NCBI GenBank assembly: GCA_021802085.1
Contig: JAKAAZ010000002.1
Location: 1 to 35,663 of the forward strand
Direction of reading: 5' to 3'
DNA from: Acidobacteriota bacterium
GTDB lineage: Bacteria; Acidobacteriota; Terriglobia; Terriglobales; Acidobacteriaceae
Length of the DNA: 35,663 nt
The notes beneath the pieces were generated by a model. The model was not told the origin of the DNA, did no database searches, and worked only from the letters and a program-made list of their open reading frames with translations. Both the position numbers and the translations under genes were made by a program. The first letter of the stretch is position 1. Each line of letters opens with the position of its first letter. Of the stretch, positions 23,041-32,101 are shown one piece after another.

Positions 23041-24309
23041 ATGGATGATCCAAGAAATAGTAAGTCCATAGACGGACCGCTTCACAAACCCGAAACAGTT
23101 TCCGATGTTGGCGTGCCTCAGAGGGTTCTTGACGATTTGGCGCTGAAGGCTCTCCATTTGTTCGGTCCACTCTCGCTTCTTGAGCTGTCCATGCACATGC
23201 GGCTAAGCCTGAGCATTGTCGAGGAACTGTTTGTCCGAATGAGGGCCCAACATCTCTGCGAAGTTACCGGCATGTCCCATAATGTTTCGGATATAGCGAT
23301 CACGTCCCAGGGCAGATCCCGGGCATTGGAGTTGTTGTCCCAATGCCAATATGCGGGCGCTACGCCGGTGTCTCTCGAAAGCTATGTGAAGCAGGTCCAT
23401 CTGCAGAGCGCTCGCGACATCGAAGTGCATCAGCCCGATGTCGAACGAGCCTTTGCTCATCTTGTGCTGGACAGCAGAATACTGTCGCAGCTCGGAACAG
23501 GACTGAATTCGGGCACCTCAATTTTCCTCTACGGACCGACTGGAGTCGGAAAGACCGTGATCGCGGAAACTTTGTCGCGCGTGGTTGCCGAGGACAAGGT
23601 GTGGATACCGTATGCGGTGGAAGTCGATGGCCAAGTCATCACCGTCTACGATCCCGTGGTCCACAAGGCCGTCGCTGAACCTGTGACTTGGGAGAGCGAC
23701 TGGCGCTGGGTGCTTTGCGACCGTCCCGCGGTCCTCGTCGGCGGCGAGCTGACGGGCGAGATGCTGAACCTGCAATTCAATCCGATCACGAAATTCTATG
23801 TCGGCCCGGTACAAATGAAAGCCAACAATGGGGTCCTAATCATTGACGATTTCGGACGGCAGCGGCTGCAACCGGAAGCGCTCCTGAACCGCTGGATCGT
23901 TCCACTTGATCGCAGGACCGACTTTCTCAACCTGGCAGGTGGGAAAACAATTGAAATCCCATTTGAGATATTGGTGGTGTTTGCAACCAACTTGGACCCT
24001 TCTCAGTTACTGGATGAGGCCTTCTTGCGGAGAATCCACACGAAGATCAAAATCGGCGAGGTTTCCGACGGCCAGTTTCAGGAGATTTTTCGCCGGGTCG
24101 CCAGCGAGCATGCACTTGAATACGATGTGGAGGTCCTCCAAGGCTTGGTCGATGTGATCCGCAGCCACTCAGACTTGTTGCGGCCATGTTATGCGAGAGA
24201 CCTGGTGAATCAGATCCGTTGGGTCGCCAGATACGAAGGCAGAAAACCGTATATCAACCGCGCGGCTGTAATGCGCGCGGCTGAAGCTTATTTTCTGCCC
24301 GCTTCCTGA
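23041..24309 (+). CDS. Uncharacterised AAA-type ATPase with N-terminal winged-helix domain
   Basis: The 422-residue product has no function I can name. Residues 28-100 look like a winged helix (DDLALKALHLFGPLSLLELSM, split here as DDLALKALHLF and LSLLELSMHM, then SIVEELFVRM and ITSQGRSRALELL). Then comes the linker VSLESYVKQV. The ATPase core has Walker A GPTGVGKT (165-172), Walker B VLIIDD (265-270), a sensor-1 asparagine in FATN (N317) and possible arginine fingers in FLRRI (330-331). Sensor-2-like RPCYARDL follows at about 381-388. Similar proteins exist in several deep-branching phyla, in my recollection near pilus or secretion genes, but here the neighbours are dsbD and rarA. The ATG at 23041 has GGAGGA at 9 bases. 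Its leader is rich in inverted repeats. Confidence 0.85.
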   Translation: MDDPRNSKSIDGPLHKPETVSDVGVPQRVLDDLALKALHLFGPLSLLELSMHMRLSLSIVEELFVRMRAQHLCEVTGMSHNVSDIAITSQGRSRALELLSQCQYAGATPVSLESYVKQVHLQSARDIEVHQPDVERAFAHLVLDSRILSQLGTGLNSGTSIFLYGPTGVGKTVIAETLSRVVAEDKVWIPYAVEVDGQVITVYDPVVHKAVAEPVTWESDWRWVLCDRPAVLVGGELTGEMLNLQFNPITKFYVGPVQMKANNGVLIIDDFGRQRLQPEALLNRWIVPLDRRTDFLNLAGGKTIEIPFEILVVFATNLDPSQLLDEAFLRRIHTKIKIGEVSDGQFQEIFRRVASEHALEYDVEVLQGLVDVIRSHSDLLRPCYARDLVNQIRWVARYEGRKPYINRAAVMRAAEAYFLPAS

Positions 24310-24326
24310 AGATAGCTGCATAACGG

Positions 24327-25679
24327 CTATTTGCGATTTCGCTTGCGAATGCTTGCAATCTCTTCCATGCGCTGTTGCAGCATTTTTTCGCGGCCGCGAT
24401 CGGTCGGCTGATAATATTTGCGCCCAATCAATCCTGGCGGAAGGCAATCCATGTCGGAGACCGCGTCCGCCTCATCGTGGGCGTAGCGATAGCCTTTGCC
24501 ATAGTCGAGCGACTCCATCAGCCGCGTGGGCGCGTTGCGCAAATGCAACGGCACCGGCTCGGCTCGCGTCTGTTCCACGTCGCGCGTGACTGCACCGTAG
24601 GCCGTGTAGAGTGCATTGGACTTGGGCGCAAGCGCGAGATAGACAGCCGCCTGGGCCAGAGCCAGATCGCCTTCCGGGCTGCCGAGAAAATCCATCGAAT
24701 CGCGCGCGGACAACGCCAGGTTGAGTGCTTCCGGCGCGGCGAGGCCAATGTCCTCCGAGGCCATGCGCACCAACCGGCGCGCCAGATACATGGGGTCTTC
24801 GCCAGAGCGCAACATGCGCGCCAGCCAATAGAGTGCCGCATCCGGGTCGCTGTTGCGGATGGACTTATGCAGCGCGGAGATGAGGTTATAGTGTTCCTCG
24901 CCGCTCTTGTCGTAAAGCAGGGTTTTCTGCTGCACCGCGTCGGCAATCAGTGGACCGTCGAGCGAGGCTTGGCCCGCGCTCGCAGCCAGTCGGGTCGCGG
25001 CTTCCAGCACGTTGTAGGCCCGGCGCACATCGCCGTTCGAATATCCAGCGATTACGTTCAGCGCATCCTCTGGAGCGGTGATGCCGAAGCCGCCCAGCCC
25101 GCGTTCCGTGTCCGCAAGGGCACGATGCAGCAGTGCAACAATTTGCTCATCACTCAGCGCCTCCAGCACGTAGACGCGGCAGCGAGAGAGTAGCGCGGCA
25201 TTCAGCTCGAAGGAAGGATTCTCGGTCGTGGCTCCGATCAGCCGGATGGCCCCGCGCTCGACGTAGGGGAGAAAGGCATCCTGCTGGCTGCGGTTGAAGC
25301 GGTGAATCTCGTCGATAAATAAAATTGTTCGCATCCCGGCGGAAGCGGCCTGATCGGCTTCCGCCATCACCTGTTTGATCTCTTTGATCCCGCTGACGAC
25401 GGCGGAAAACTCGATGAATGTGGCCTGGGTGGTGTGGGCGACGATTTTCGCCAGAGTCGTTTTCCCCACGCCGGGCGGACCCCACAGGATCATCGACGTG
25501 GTGTCGTCTGTTTCCAACTGCAAACGCAGGGCTTTGCCGGGCGCGAGCAGATGCTCCTGGCCGACGAACTCGTCGAGTGTGCGGGGACGCATCCGCTCGG
25601 CCAGCGGGCGTTGTCGCAGATCGGCTGGTGTGTCTTTCGAATAAGCGGGATCACCCGGCAAAGCGTCAAAGAGGCTCAT
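24327..25679 (-). CDS. rarA: Replication-associated recombination protein A (RarA/MgsA)
   Basis: AAA+ ATPase that acts at stalled replication forks and single-stranded gaps, related to clamp loaders and to eukaryotic WRNIP1. The 450-residue product has family-typical order: N-terminal PLAERMRPRTLDEFVGQEH, Walker A GPPGVGKT (67-74), Walker B FIDE (121-124) within FIDEIHRFNRSQQDA, sensor-1 GATTENPSFELN, and the arginine-finger serine-arginine pair LLSRCRV. The C-terminal tetramerisation domain carries DAALYWLARML and YKYR-like GYRYAHDE segments. The ATG overlaps the upstream methyltransferase stop by four bases, indicating translational coupling. It is convergent with the ATPase gene, 17 bases apart. 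Confidence 0.96.
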   Translation of the reverse strand: MSLFDALPGDPAYSKDTPADLRQRPLAERMRPRTLDEFVGQEHLLAPGKALRLQLETDDTTSMILWGPPGVGKTTLAKIVAHTTQATFIEFSAVVSGIKEIKQVMAEADQAASAGMRTILFIDEIHRFNRSQQDAFLPYVERGAIRLIGATTENPSFELNAALLSRCRVYVLEALSDEQIVALLHRALADTERGLGGFGITAPEDALNVIAGYSNGDVRRAYNVLEAATRLAASAGQASLDGPLIADAVQQKTLLYDKSGEEHYNLISALHKSIRNSDPDAALYWLARMLRSGEDPMYLARRLVRMASEDIGLAAPEALNLALSARDSMDFLGSPEGDLALAQAAVYLALAPKSNALYTAYGAVTRDVEQTRAEPVPLHLRNAPTRLMESLDYGKGYRYAHDEADAVSDMDCLPPGLIGRKYYQPTDRGREKMLQQRMEEIASIRKRNRK

Positions 25680-26503
25680 GGCTTGCCCTGGAAGGATTCC
25701 TGGCTACGCTGGCGCGATGCCTCGCAAAGCAAGATCGACGCGGCGATGGCGGCATTCAGAGATTCCACGTTTCCCGGACATGGAATGTGGACAGTTTCTT
25801 GGCAGAAGGACAGTATCTCTTCGAAAATTCCGGCGCCTTCATTGCCGATGACGAAGGCCGTCGGTCCCCGGAGATCTGCTTCGAAGATGGAAGTTCCAGC
25901 GTCGGCAACGCAGGCGTACAGGGGAATCTGTTTCTCTGACAGACGCCGCAGCAGCGCGGAGTCGTCCAAGGAAACGACGGGCAGACGAAAGCTGGAACCG
26001 GCAGACGCGCGCAGAGCTTTCTGGTTCCATGGACTGACGCTCCCCGGCGTTAGCAGCACTCCAGTCGCGGCGAATGCCTCCGCCGAGCGGATGATGGCGC
26101 CAACATTGCCCGGATCTTGCAGCCCTGCCAGAATGACGAGCCGGGGACGGTTTGCTTCCAGCAGCGATTCCAGAGTCCACCGCGGTAGCTCGACCAGAGC
26201 GGCGGCGCCTTGCGGAGACTCGGTAGCGCAGGCATGATCGAAGGCGCCGGCAGCTACGGGAAAAATCTGGGCACGTTCGAAGGAACGCCAGATGTTTTCA
26301 GCGACGCGGTCCTCACGCAGGAACAAAGTGACGAATCGAAGTCCGCTGCGCTGGGCTTCCTCGACCAGATGATCCCCTTCAATGGCGATCCATCGATCCG
26401 GGCCTAGAGACGGCCGCTGAAGACGCTGGCGCAGGTCCTTCAGCCTGGCATTCTGACGGCTGCGGATGATTTCAGGGGAAGCGGAGGCCACGAAATCCGG
26501 CAT
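25676..26503 (-). CDS. SpoU/TrmH family RNA 2'-O-ribose methyltransferase
   Basis: SPOUT-fold methyltransferase acting on tRNA or 23S rRNA ribose. I chose MPDFVASASPEIIRS (26503) because the family begins near IIRSRQNARLKDL. The longest frame adds 39 unlikely residues. The 275-residue product has an L30e-like substrate-binding N-domain (WIAIEGDHLVEEA). The catalytic knot carries motif 1 (LQDPGNVGAIIRSAEAF), motif 2 (VIGNEGAGI) and motif 3 (IPCPGNVESLNAAIAASILL), all with consensus residues. Target site is not predictable; RlmB- or TsnR-like activity on 23S rRNA is likely. It is followed by rarA with a four-base overlap and divergent from the YrdC gene. Confidence 0.93.
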   Translation of the reverse strand: MPDFVASASPEIIRSRQNARLKDLRQRLQRPSLGPDRWIAIEGDHLVEEAQRSGLRFVTLFLREDRVAENIWRSFERAQIFPVAAGAFDHACATESPQGAAALVELPRWTLESLLEANRPRLVILAGLQDPGNVGAIIRSAEAFAATGVLLTPGSVSPWNQKALRASAGSSFRLPVVSLDDSALLRRLSEKQIPLYACVADAGTSIFEADLRGPTAFVIGNEGAGIFEEILSFCQETVHIPCPGNVESLNAAIAASILLCEASRQRSQESFQGKP

Positions 26504-26587
26504 ACCTGGCGATTTTACGCCCGGACTGACGCAACCCTTTCGTCGGCGATACGATTCCAGCCTTGCAGGCTTCGTCGAACAGGTATC

Positions 26588-27301
26588 ATGGGTGCAAGCT
26601 TGAAAATACGTCGAAGCCAAAACTTTCGACCCAGAACTCGCTGCTTCGGAGAGACCAGTTTGTCAGCGGAAATACTGCGCGTACATCCGGATGAGCCCGA
26701 ACCGGAAAAGATCGAATATATAGTTCGCTGCCTGCAAAAGGGTAGTGTGGTCGGGATGCCGACGGACACGTTTTACGGACTGGCCGTGGATCCGGTCAAT
26801 CTGCACGCCGTCGAACTGATCTATGAAATCAAGATGCGGCTGCGGCACAAGCCGCTTTCTTTGTTGCTGGCCGATGTTGCACAGGCGTATGAGATCGCGC
26901 GGAGCCTGGATTCGCAATTCGACCGTCTGGCGGAACGCTTCTGGCCCGGACCGCTCACCGTGATCGTGCGGGCGGGGACCCGGTTGCCCTTGCGAGTTAC
27001 GGCCAACACGGGAAATGTTGCCCTGCGTGTGCCCGATGCGGCCATCCCGCGCGCGGTAGTGCGGATGTTGGGGCTCCCGGTGACGGCCACCTCCGCGAAT
27101 GCATTCGGCGCACCGGAGTGCACACACGCACTAGGAGTTCGAGATCAACTCGGCGATCGCCTCCCCCTGATCGTCGACGGCGGCCCGACGGCGCGAAGTC
27201 TTCCGACAACCATCGTCGATCTGTCCTCAGGACCGGGAACCTGGCAAATACTGCGTGAGGGTGCGATTCCGACGCACGAGATCGCTCTCGCGTTGCAATA
27301 G
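26588..27301 (+). CDS. Sua5/YciO/YrdC family threonylcarbamoyl-AMP synthase
   Basis: Family makes threonylcarbamoyl-AMP from threonine, bicarbonate and ATP for the universal t6A37 tRNA modification. The 237-residue product shows the substrate-pocket motif MPTDTFYGLAVD, the KxR(x)nK catalytic motif in IKMRLRHKPLSLLL, the FWPGPLTVIV segment, NVALRVPD and the SANAFG motif, ending with LREGAIP. It lacks the extra C-terminal Sua5 domain. A TTG at 26660 with GGAGAG upstream is an alternative start that would remove 24 weakly conserved residues. Whether it is TsaC itself or the YciO paralogue cannot be settled; it is the only such gene seen here. It is divergent from the RNA methyltransferase gene. 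Confidence 0.9.
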   Translation: MGASLKIRRSQNFRPRTRCFGETSLSAEILRVHPDEPEPEKIEYIVRCLQKGSVVGMPTDTFYGLAVDPVNLHAVELIYEIKMRLRHKPLSLLLADVAQAYEIARSLDSQFDRLAERFWPGPLTVIVRAGTRLPLRVTANTGNVALRVPDAAIPRAVVRMLGLPVTATSANAFGAPECTHALGVRDQLGDRLPLIVDGGPTARSLPTTIVDLSSGPGTWQILREGAIPTHEIALALQ

Positions 27302-27421
27302 AGCGAATTTCCTCTGGTGTGATCTGTCGAAGCGGAACGTGGTGCGGTTCTCTTTAGCGAGCCGCGCGAAGGTTGCCGACTTCGATACCGCCTATAAAAT
27401 TTCGACTCCAGCGGGGCAAAG

Positions 27422-28075
27422 ATGCGCGACATGCGAACCGGAAAACAATCCGGGACGGAAACGGATGGCCGAGGCAGAACGCGCGAAATTGTGCGCCGGA
27501 TTCTGCGCGGCATGGTCGCGGTTGCGCTACTGGTTGGCTGTGCCTGGTTCTGGTGGCTGTTTCTCCAGATTCGCCGGACTTCTTATCAAGACCAGTCTGC
27601 CCACGCCGATGCGATTGCGGTCTTCGGCGCCGCGGAATACAATGGGCGCGCTTCGCCAGTGCTGACCGCGCGACTGGAGCACGCACTGGATCTCTATCGG
27701 CGAGGACTGGCGCCGCTGCTCATTTCCCTGGGAGGCGGCGTTGACCCGCTATATAGCGAGGGTGCGGTGGGGCGGGATTTTTTTCTGATCCACGGTGTGC
27801 CGGATCGCAGCATCATTGCGGAAACCAGCAGCAGCGATACGGAAGAATCCGTGAACCGGCTGGCGGCGATTGCCCGGGAGAACCATCTGCGGACGATTTT
27901 GGTAGTGAGCGATGGGACACATCTGTTTCGGATCCAGCAGTTGTGCCAGGCCCAGGGCCTGCATGTTCTGCTTTCTCCGCGAGAGACAGGCAAATCGGTC
28001 AGCGGGCTGGAGATGGCCGAACGCTATGCGCACGAGATGGCCGGCTATACCTTGTGGCGTCTGCATCTGCATTGA
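27422..28075 (+). CDS. YdcF/DUF218 family membrane-anchored protein
   Basis: The 217-residue product has one membrane anchor (about residues 30-50, GMVAVALLVGCAWFWWLF) and a DUF218 domain. The domain markers are ADAIAVFGAAEYNGRASPV near the start, RLEHALDLYRRG, LLISLGGG, the SSSDTEESV motif and ILVVSDGTHLFRI. Members include E. coli SanA, YdcF and ElyC, which affect envelope permeability and lipid-carrier or peptidoglycan homeostasis; the biochemical activity is not settled. A basic N-terminal stretch of 28 residues precedes the anchor and could be shortened if a later start is used. It lies 120 bases after the YrdC gene on the same strand. Confidence 0.88.
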   Translation: MRDMRTGKQSGTETDGRGRTREIVRRILRGMVAVALLVGCAWFWWLFLQIRRTSYQDQSAHADAIAVFGAAEYNGRASPVLTARLEHALDLYRRGLAPLLISLGGGVDPLYSEGAVGRDFFLIHGVPDRSIIAETSSSDTEESVNRLAAIARENHLRTILVVSDGTHLFRIQQLCQAQGLHVLLSPRETGKSVSGLEMAERYAHEMAGYTLWRLHLH

Positions 28076-28227
28076 TAGTCGAGCGTTTGAGCCGCATTGC
28101 CGGTGTCCATGGCGCCAGCTTCGGTCGCGCCCACAGGAAATCCGCACTGCGTCCGCGAGAACAGCGGCGCTGATTTACAATCAGTGACAGCTTCAGTTGA
28201 CTGCTGGGAACTACGGGGTATTCAAGA

Positions 28228-29664
28228 GTGTTGTCAGTTTTTGGGCGTAGAAGCCCTTGGGGACTAGTGGCATCGGGTCTTCTATTTGCCTCCATCCTTG
28301 GCTGCGGAGATCTTTTCCGTCCTATCGTGACGAGCGTGCCTCCGGTAGAGCCCTCGGCCCAGCCGATCAAGTATGCGGTCGTCACAACATGTGGCAATAA
28401 CACCAATGCGTCCGCGATTACCATCGATCAGGTCTGCGCCAACAGCACCGTGCCGGGACTGGCTTCCGTAGTGGACTTTGCCGGTGACACGCTGACGGTG
28501 CGGTTAAATCTAGGCAACGGACCGCGTTGGGCCGTAATCGCGCCCAACAGCTTCGGCAATGCAGGCTATGTCTACACTACCAACGCGGATGGAACCATCA
28601 GCTCGTTTTATATAACGACGCAGGTCGAGACCAACAACGTATTTACCAGCACATTGTTGAAAGATGCGGCCCCAAACACGATGTTGTCGACCACCAAATA
28701 TCTGTATGTCTCGCAGCCGGGGCGGGATTCAATCGGCGTGATGCAATCATCCAATGGCCTGCAGGCGCCTGGAGTATTTCTCGAAATTCCCCTCATAGAC
28801 CCAAGAAATCCGGCTGCGGCGCAACATCCGGTCAATCTGGTAGGCAACCCGAACACACAGCGTATCTATGCCATCAGCTATGCCGCCAGCCAGAGAAACA
28901 GCGATGGAAGCTGTTCGGCATCCGGCCCCGGCGGCACTGCGACCGGCATTGAAACAGAGACTAACACTCCTTCATCCGCTCTGCCCCTGGGACTCTGTCC
29001 GATCTACGGCGTGATGAGTCTGGATGACCGGCGGACGTTCATCCTGAATCAAGGCAGCGGGACGGTCAGCGTGATCGACAGCGAGCAGAACCAAATCGAT
29101 ACGAACTCGAATCTGGCAAACGGGCAAACGGGTATACCCGCGGGTCAGATTCCAGTGGGACAGGACCCCGTCTGGGCTGATATCTATAACAATGGTGCCA
29201 TCCTGGCCGTTGTCAATGAGCAGCCAAATGCGGCGACAGGTACGCTCACGCTGATCAATATCAGCGTGGATTCGTTTGGCAACGACAGCCCCAACTTCGG
29301 GAAGATCATTGCCACTGTACCCGTGGGCAACGATCCGGACTCGGTCTCGATCCTGCAGGACGGTACACGGGCGTATGTTGCCAACCATGGGGATGGCACT
29401 GTCAGCGTGGTCAGCTTGACCAGCAACACGGTGACCAAGACCGTCTCCTTGCCGCAGGAGCCATGCACGGCGAGCAACCCGAATGTTCTTTGCACGATTC
29501 ATCCGATTTCCATCGCCGCAACCACCGGAACGCCGACAGGCAAGGTATACGTGGTCTCCCCGGACACCGATATTCTGACCATTATCGACACGGTTGACGA
29601 TACGATCGGCGCCAATTTACAGCTTACGGGAAATGGCATTCAGGTGCGCCTAACATCTCCTTAA
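28228..29664 (+). CDS. Beta-propeller (YncE-like) lipoprotein
   Basis: The frame opens with GTG at 28228 and encodes 478 residues with a lipoprotein signal: a basic start, the hydrophobic GLVASGLLFASIL and the cleavage site ILGC (C26). The rest has repeated strands of the YVTN type: RTFILNQGSGTVSVID, RAYVANHGDGTVSVVS and KVYVVSPDTDILTIID, spaced as blades of a seven-bladed propeller. Such proteins are often surface-exposed in Acidobacteriota, but the ligand is unknown. The preceding 152 bases hold a TTGACT near 28197 that could be a -35, but no matched -10 convinces me. Base composition is like its neighbours. Confidence 0.85.
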   Translation: MLSVFGRRSPWGLVASGLLFASILGCGDLFRPIVTSVPPVEPSAQPIKYAVVTTCGNNTNASAITIDQVCANSTVPGLASVVDFAGDTLTVRLNLGNGPRWAVIAPNSFGNAGYVYTTNADGTISSFYITTQVETNNVFTSTLLKDAAPNTMLSTTKYLYVSQPGRDSIGVMQSSNGLQAPGVFLEIPLIDPRNPAAAQHPVNLVGNPNTQRIYAISYAASQRNSDGSCSASGPGGTATGIETETNTPSSALPLGLCPIYGVMSLDDRRTFILNQGSGTVSVIDSEQNQIDTNSNLANGQTGIPAGQIPVGQDPVWADIYNNGAILAVVNEQPNAATGTLTLINISVDSFGNDSPNFGKIIATVPVGNDPDSVSILQDGTRAYVANHGDGTVSVVSLTSNTVTKTVSLPQEPCTASNPNVLCTIHPISIAATTGTPTGKVYVVSPDTDILTIIDTVDDTIGANLQLTGNGIQVRLTSP

Positions 29665-29763
29665 CTCCTGAAATGCTGCAAGCTTGCGACAACCATCAAC
29701 AGTCGGCTTGACCAAGGGTCCGTTCGCACGCGAAATGTGATCAGACTCTGGAACGGGGCATGG

Positions 29764-30519
29764 ATGAAGCTTCGCCTGGACAAGCTACTGGTGAGCCGGG
29801 GGGTTGCGCCGACTCGCACGCGCGCACAGGAGCGCATCGCTACCGGCCAGATCGCGGTGGATGGCGCCATCGTCACCAAGGCCGGATTTCTCGTCGATCC
29901 TCACCAGGCAATTCAATCGCTCGGAGAAGATTTTGGGTATGTAAGCCGCGGAGGGATCAAGCTGGCTGCCGCACTGGATGCCTGGGGGATTGAGGTCGCC
30001 GGAAGTATTTGCATGGATGTCGGCATTTCCACGGGAGGATTCAGCGACTGCATGCTGCAGCGGGGAGCGGCGTACATCGTCGGCATCGACAGCGGCCACG
30101 GCCAGTTGGCGGAGAAACTTCGCTCGGACCCGCGCCTGCTGTTGCTGGAGGGCACCAATGCGCGCCATCTCACCACGGAGATGCTGCCGAGGGGGATTCG
30201 CTTTTTCGCCGTCGACGTTTCTTTTATTGCCGCTTCGCTGGTGCTGCCGGCGGTGATTGCCGCAGCTTTTCCTGCGCGGGAGACAACATCGGACGGTTCC
30301 AGACGCGAAGCGGTGGTTTTGGCCAAGCCGCAGTTTGAAGCAGGCAGGGAATTCGCCGGCAAACATGGGATTGTGCGCAGCACCGCTGCGCATCAGCGCG
30401 CCATCGACAGAGTGCAGCAGACACTGGACGCTCAGGGTGCGGTGGAGACCAAAGTGATGGACTCGCCCATACCCGGCGGGGATGGAAACCGTGAGTTTTT
30501 GGTATACGCTCGGTTTTGA
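29764..30519 (+). CDS. tlyA: TlyA family rRNA (cytidine-2'-O)-methyltransferase
   Basis: Fusion of an N-terminal S4 RNA-binding domain and an FtsJ-type methyltransferase. In Mycobacterium it methylates 16S C1409 and 23S C1920. The start MKLRLDKLLVSRGVAP (29764) fits the family; the longest frame adds nine residues. The S4 domain spans about residues 2-60 (AQERIATGQIAVDG). The methyltransferase has the FVSRGGIKL-like YVSRGGIKLAAAL, motif I MDVGISTGGFSDCML, motif II GIDSGHGQLAEKLR, the DVSFIAASLVLPA catalytic region and KPQFEAGRE. Length of about 251 residues is normal. nadK starts 9 bases later, so the two are probably co-expressed, an association seen in other bacteria. Confidence 0.95.
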   Translation: MKLRLDKLLVSRGVAPTRTRAQERIATGQIAVDGAIVTKAGFLVDPHQAIQSLGEDFGYVSRGGIKLAAALDAWGIEVAGSICMDVGISTGGFSDCMLQRGAAYIVGIDSGHGQLAEKLRSDPRLLLLEGTNARHLTTEMLPRGIRFFAVDVSFIAASLVLPAVIAAAFPARETTSDGSRREAVVLAKPQFEAGREFAGKHGIVRSTAAHQRAIDRVQQTLDAQGAVETKVMDSPIPGGDGNREFLVYARF

Positions 30520-30528
30520 GGAGAACCC

Positions 30529-31386
30529 ATGCGATCGATCGCAATCATTTCCAAACCGCAAAAACCGGAGTTGGCAACGATTCTGCCGGAACTAGCGGTC
30601 TGGTTGAAACAGCATGGCTATATACCCATTCTGGACCCAATCAGCGCTGGATACACGGGGTCCGCGGAGGTGTTGCCGCGACACTTGATGCATGAGCGCG
30701 AGCCGGAACTGGTGATCGTATTGGGAGGGGATGGCACCTTGCTGGCGGCGGCAAGGGCATTCGCGCGCACCGGGACGCCCATTCTCAGCGTCAATCTTGG
30801 CTCGCTAGGATTTCTGGCCGAAGTGCCCCTGTCCGAGCTCTTCACAACATTGGAATCCTGGCGCGAGAATGGTTGCGCCATCGATGAACGCGCCATGCTG
30901 CATGCCGAGGTCCGGCGCGGAGGCCTTGTCCACCACGAATTCGAAGCCTTGAACGACGTTGTCATCACCAAAGGAACCATCGCACGCATGGTCAGCATCC
31001 TGGTGAAGGCTGGCGAGCAGACGGTCGCCCAGTTCAGCGCGGACGGCGTGATTGTGGCAACGCCAACCGGTTCGACGGCGTACAACCTGGCCGCCAACGG
31101 TCCCATTCTTGCGCCCGATATCGACGGGATGATCATTACCGCTGTATGCCCGCACCATCTGACGGTGCGGCCGCTGGTGGTGCGCGGGGATGCGAAGCTC
31201 ACGCTGAGTATCGAAGGAATTCCGGAGCAGATTTATCTGACCGTCGACGGTCAGGAGGCAATCGAATTGAAGCTGGGCGACGAACTGCATTGTTGCCGGT
31301 CTCGCTATACCCTTCGCCTGATCCGCAGGAGCGGAAACAGCTTTTTCGACGTGCTGCGCGCCAAGCTGAAGTGGGGCGAGCGATAA
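30529..31386 (+). CDS. nadK: NAD kinase
   Basis: Phosphorylates NAD to NADP, the cell's only route to NADP. The 285-residue product starts MRSIAIISKPQKPEL after a strong GAGGAG. It contains the GGDGT ATP-binding motif (66-70) and the NLGSLGFLAEV strand. It also shows the ALNDVVITKG motif with the conserved NE/D pair in its D form, then the glycine-rich TPTGSTAYNLAANGP and the C-terminal HHLTVRPLVV strand. All essential motifs of the family are present and length is usual. It is preceded by tlyA and convergent with the lipoprotein gene of the two-component cluster. Confidence 0.96.
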   Translation: MRSIAIISKPQKPELATILPELAVWLKQHGYIPILDPISAGYTGSAEVLPRHLMHEREPELVIVLGGDGTLLAAARAFARTGTPILSVNLGSLGFLAEVPLSELFTTLESWRENGCAIDERAMLHAEVRRGGLVHHEFEALNDVVITKGTIARMVSILVKAGEQTVAQFSADGVIVATPTGSTAYNLAANGPILAPDIDGMIITAVCPHHLTVRPLVVRGDAKLTLSIEGIPEQIYLTVDGQEAIELKLGDELHCCRSRYTLRLIRRSGNSFFDVLRAKLKWGER

Positions 31387-31421
31387 CGAATCTGTGGCGC
31401 ACTGGATAGGTTTCTACCAGG

Positions 31422-32030
31422 TCATTTGGACAACTCGTCGAGCAGGATTCTCGCCTTATTCGCCAGCGTCTGAGCTCCGACCAAGTCATTCATATTCAAG
31501 GCTTGCTTGGCTTGCGCCAGAAACGAGCCAACCTGCGAGACGGTGTCCTTATGCGCGGCCTGCTGTTGAGGCGAAAGATCTTTCAGAAGGCGTTCCGTGG
31601 ATTCGATGAGGCGTTGAGTCTGCACAGTTTGGTCGGGATTGGTTGTCGAGTCATCCGCCGATAGCTTGCCCACAAGGGTACTACTGCCAGACTCAGCCGG
31701 TGGCGCGCTAGCTTCCGTTCCAGGAGAAGAGGGCCGCGATTCAGTTGCCGCAGGCTCACCTTCCGGTTTATGCATGGCGGTGCGCCGACGGCGCGCCCGG
31801 GCTTTCTTTTTGGGCGCTTCGGCGGGAGCGAGCGGCGGCAGGGAAGGCTGCTGCGGCTCGCTCGTGGCCAGTTGCACCGTCTGCAGATCCAAGGGGGGGA
31901 TGGGTGGCAGAGTACTGATAATGGGAGCCTGGGCTTGCGGAGGCGGCAATACTGGCTCAGGCCTGCGATGGCAGCCGGAGATCGTGAACGCTAGCAGAAA
32001 AAAGACAAAAGATAGGCGCCAGTACCGCAT
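31422..32030 (-). CDS. Lipoprotein with proline-rich linker and helical C-terminus
   Basis: The 202-residue product has a clear lipoprotein signal (FFLLAFTISGC, C20). A Pro-rich region follows (24-70), then a very basic patch (KKKARARRRR near 75-84) that could bind cell-wall polymer or nucleic acid. A Ser/Ala/Glu-rich linker comes next, and the last 70 residues form helices (RLIESTERLLKDL and the TPR-like NMNDLVGAQTLANKARILLDEL). I recognise no named family. It is downstream of the histidine kinase gene by 71 bases on the same strand, so it is probably a member of the two-component operon. An envelope sensor-accessory role is possible but is not shown by sequence. Confidence 0.8.
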   Translation of the reverse strand: MRYWRLSFVFFLLAFTISGCHRRPEPVLPPPQAQAPIISTLPPIPPLDLQTVQLATSEPQQPSLPPLAPAEAPKKKARARRRRTAMHKPEGEPAATESRPSSPGTEASAPPAESGSSTLVGKLSADDSTTNPDQTVQTQRLIESTERLLKDLSPQQQAAHKDTVSQVGSFLAQAKQALNMNDLVGAQTLANKARILLDELSK

Positions 32031-32101
32031 TCTTCCCCTGCATTCCTTTGACGCGTATAGCCCGGTCCGTACTTGTACCGGCTGAGGAACATCCAGCGAA
32101 T

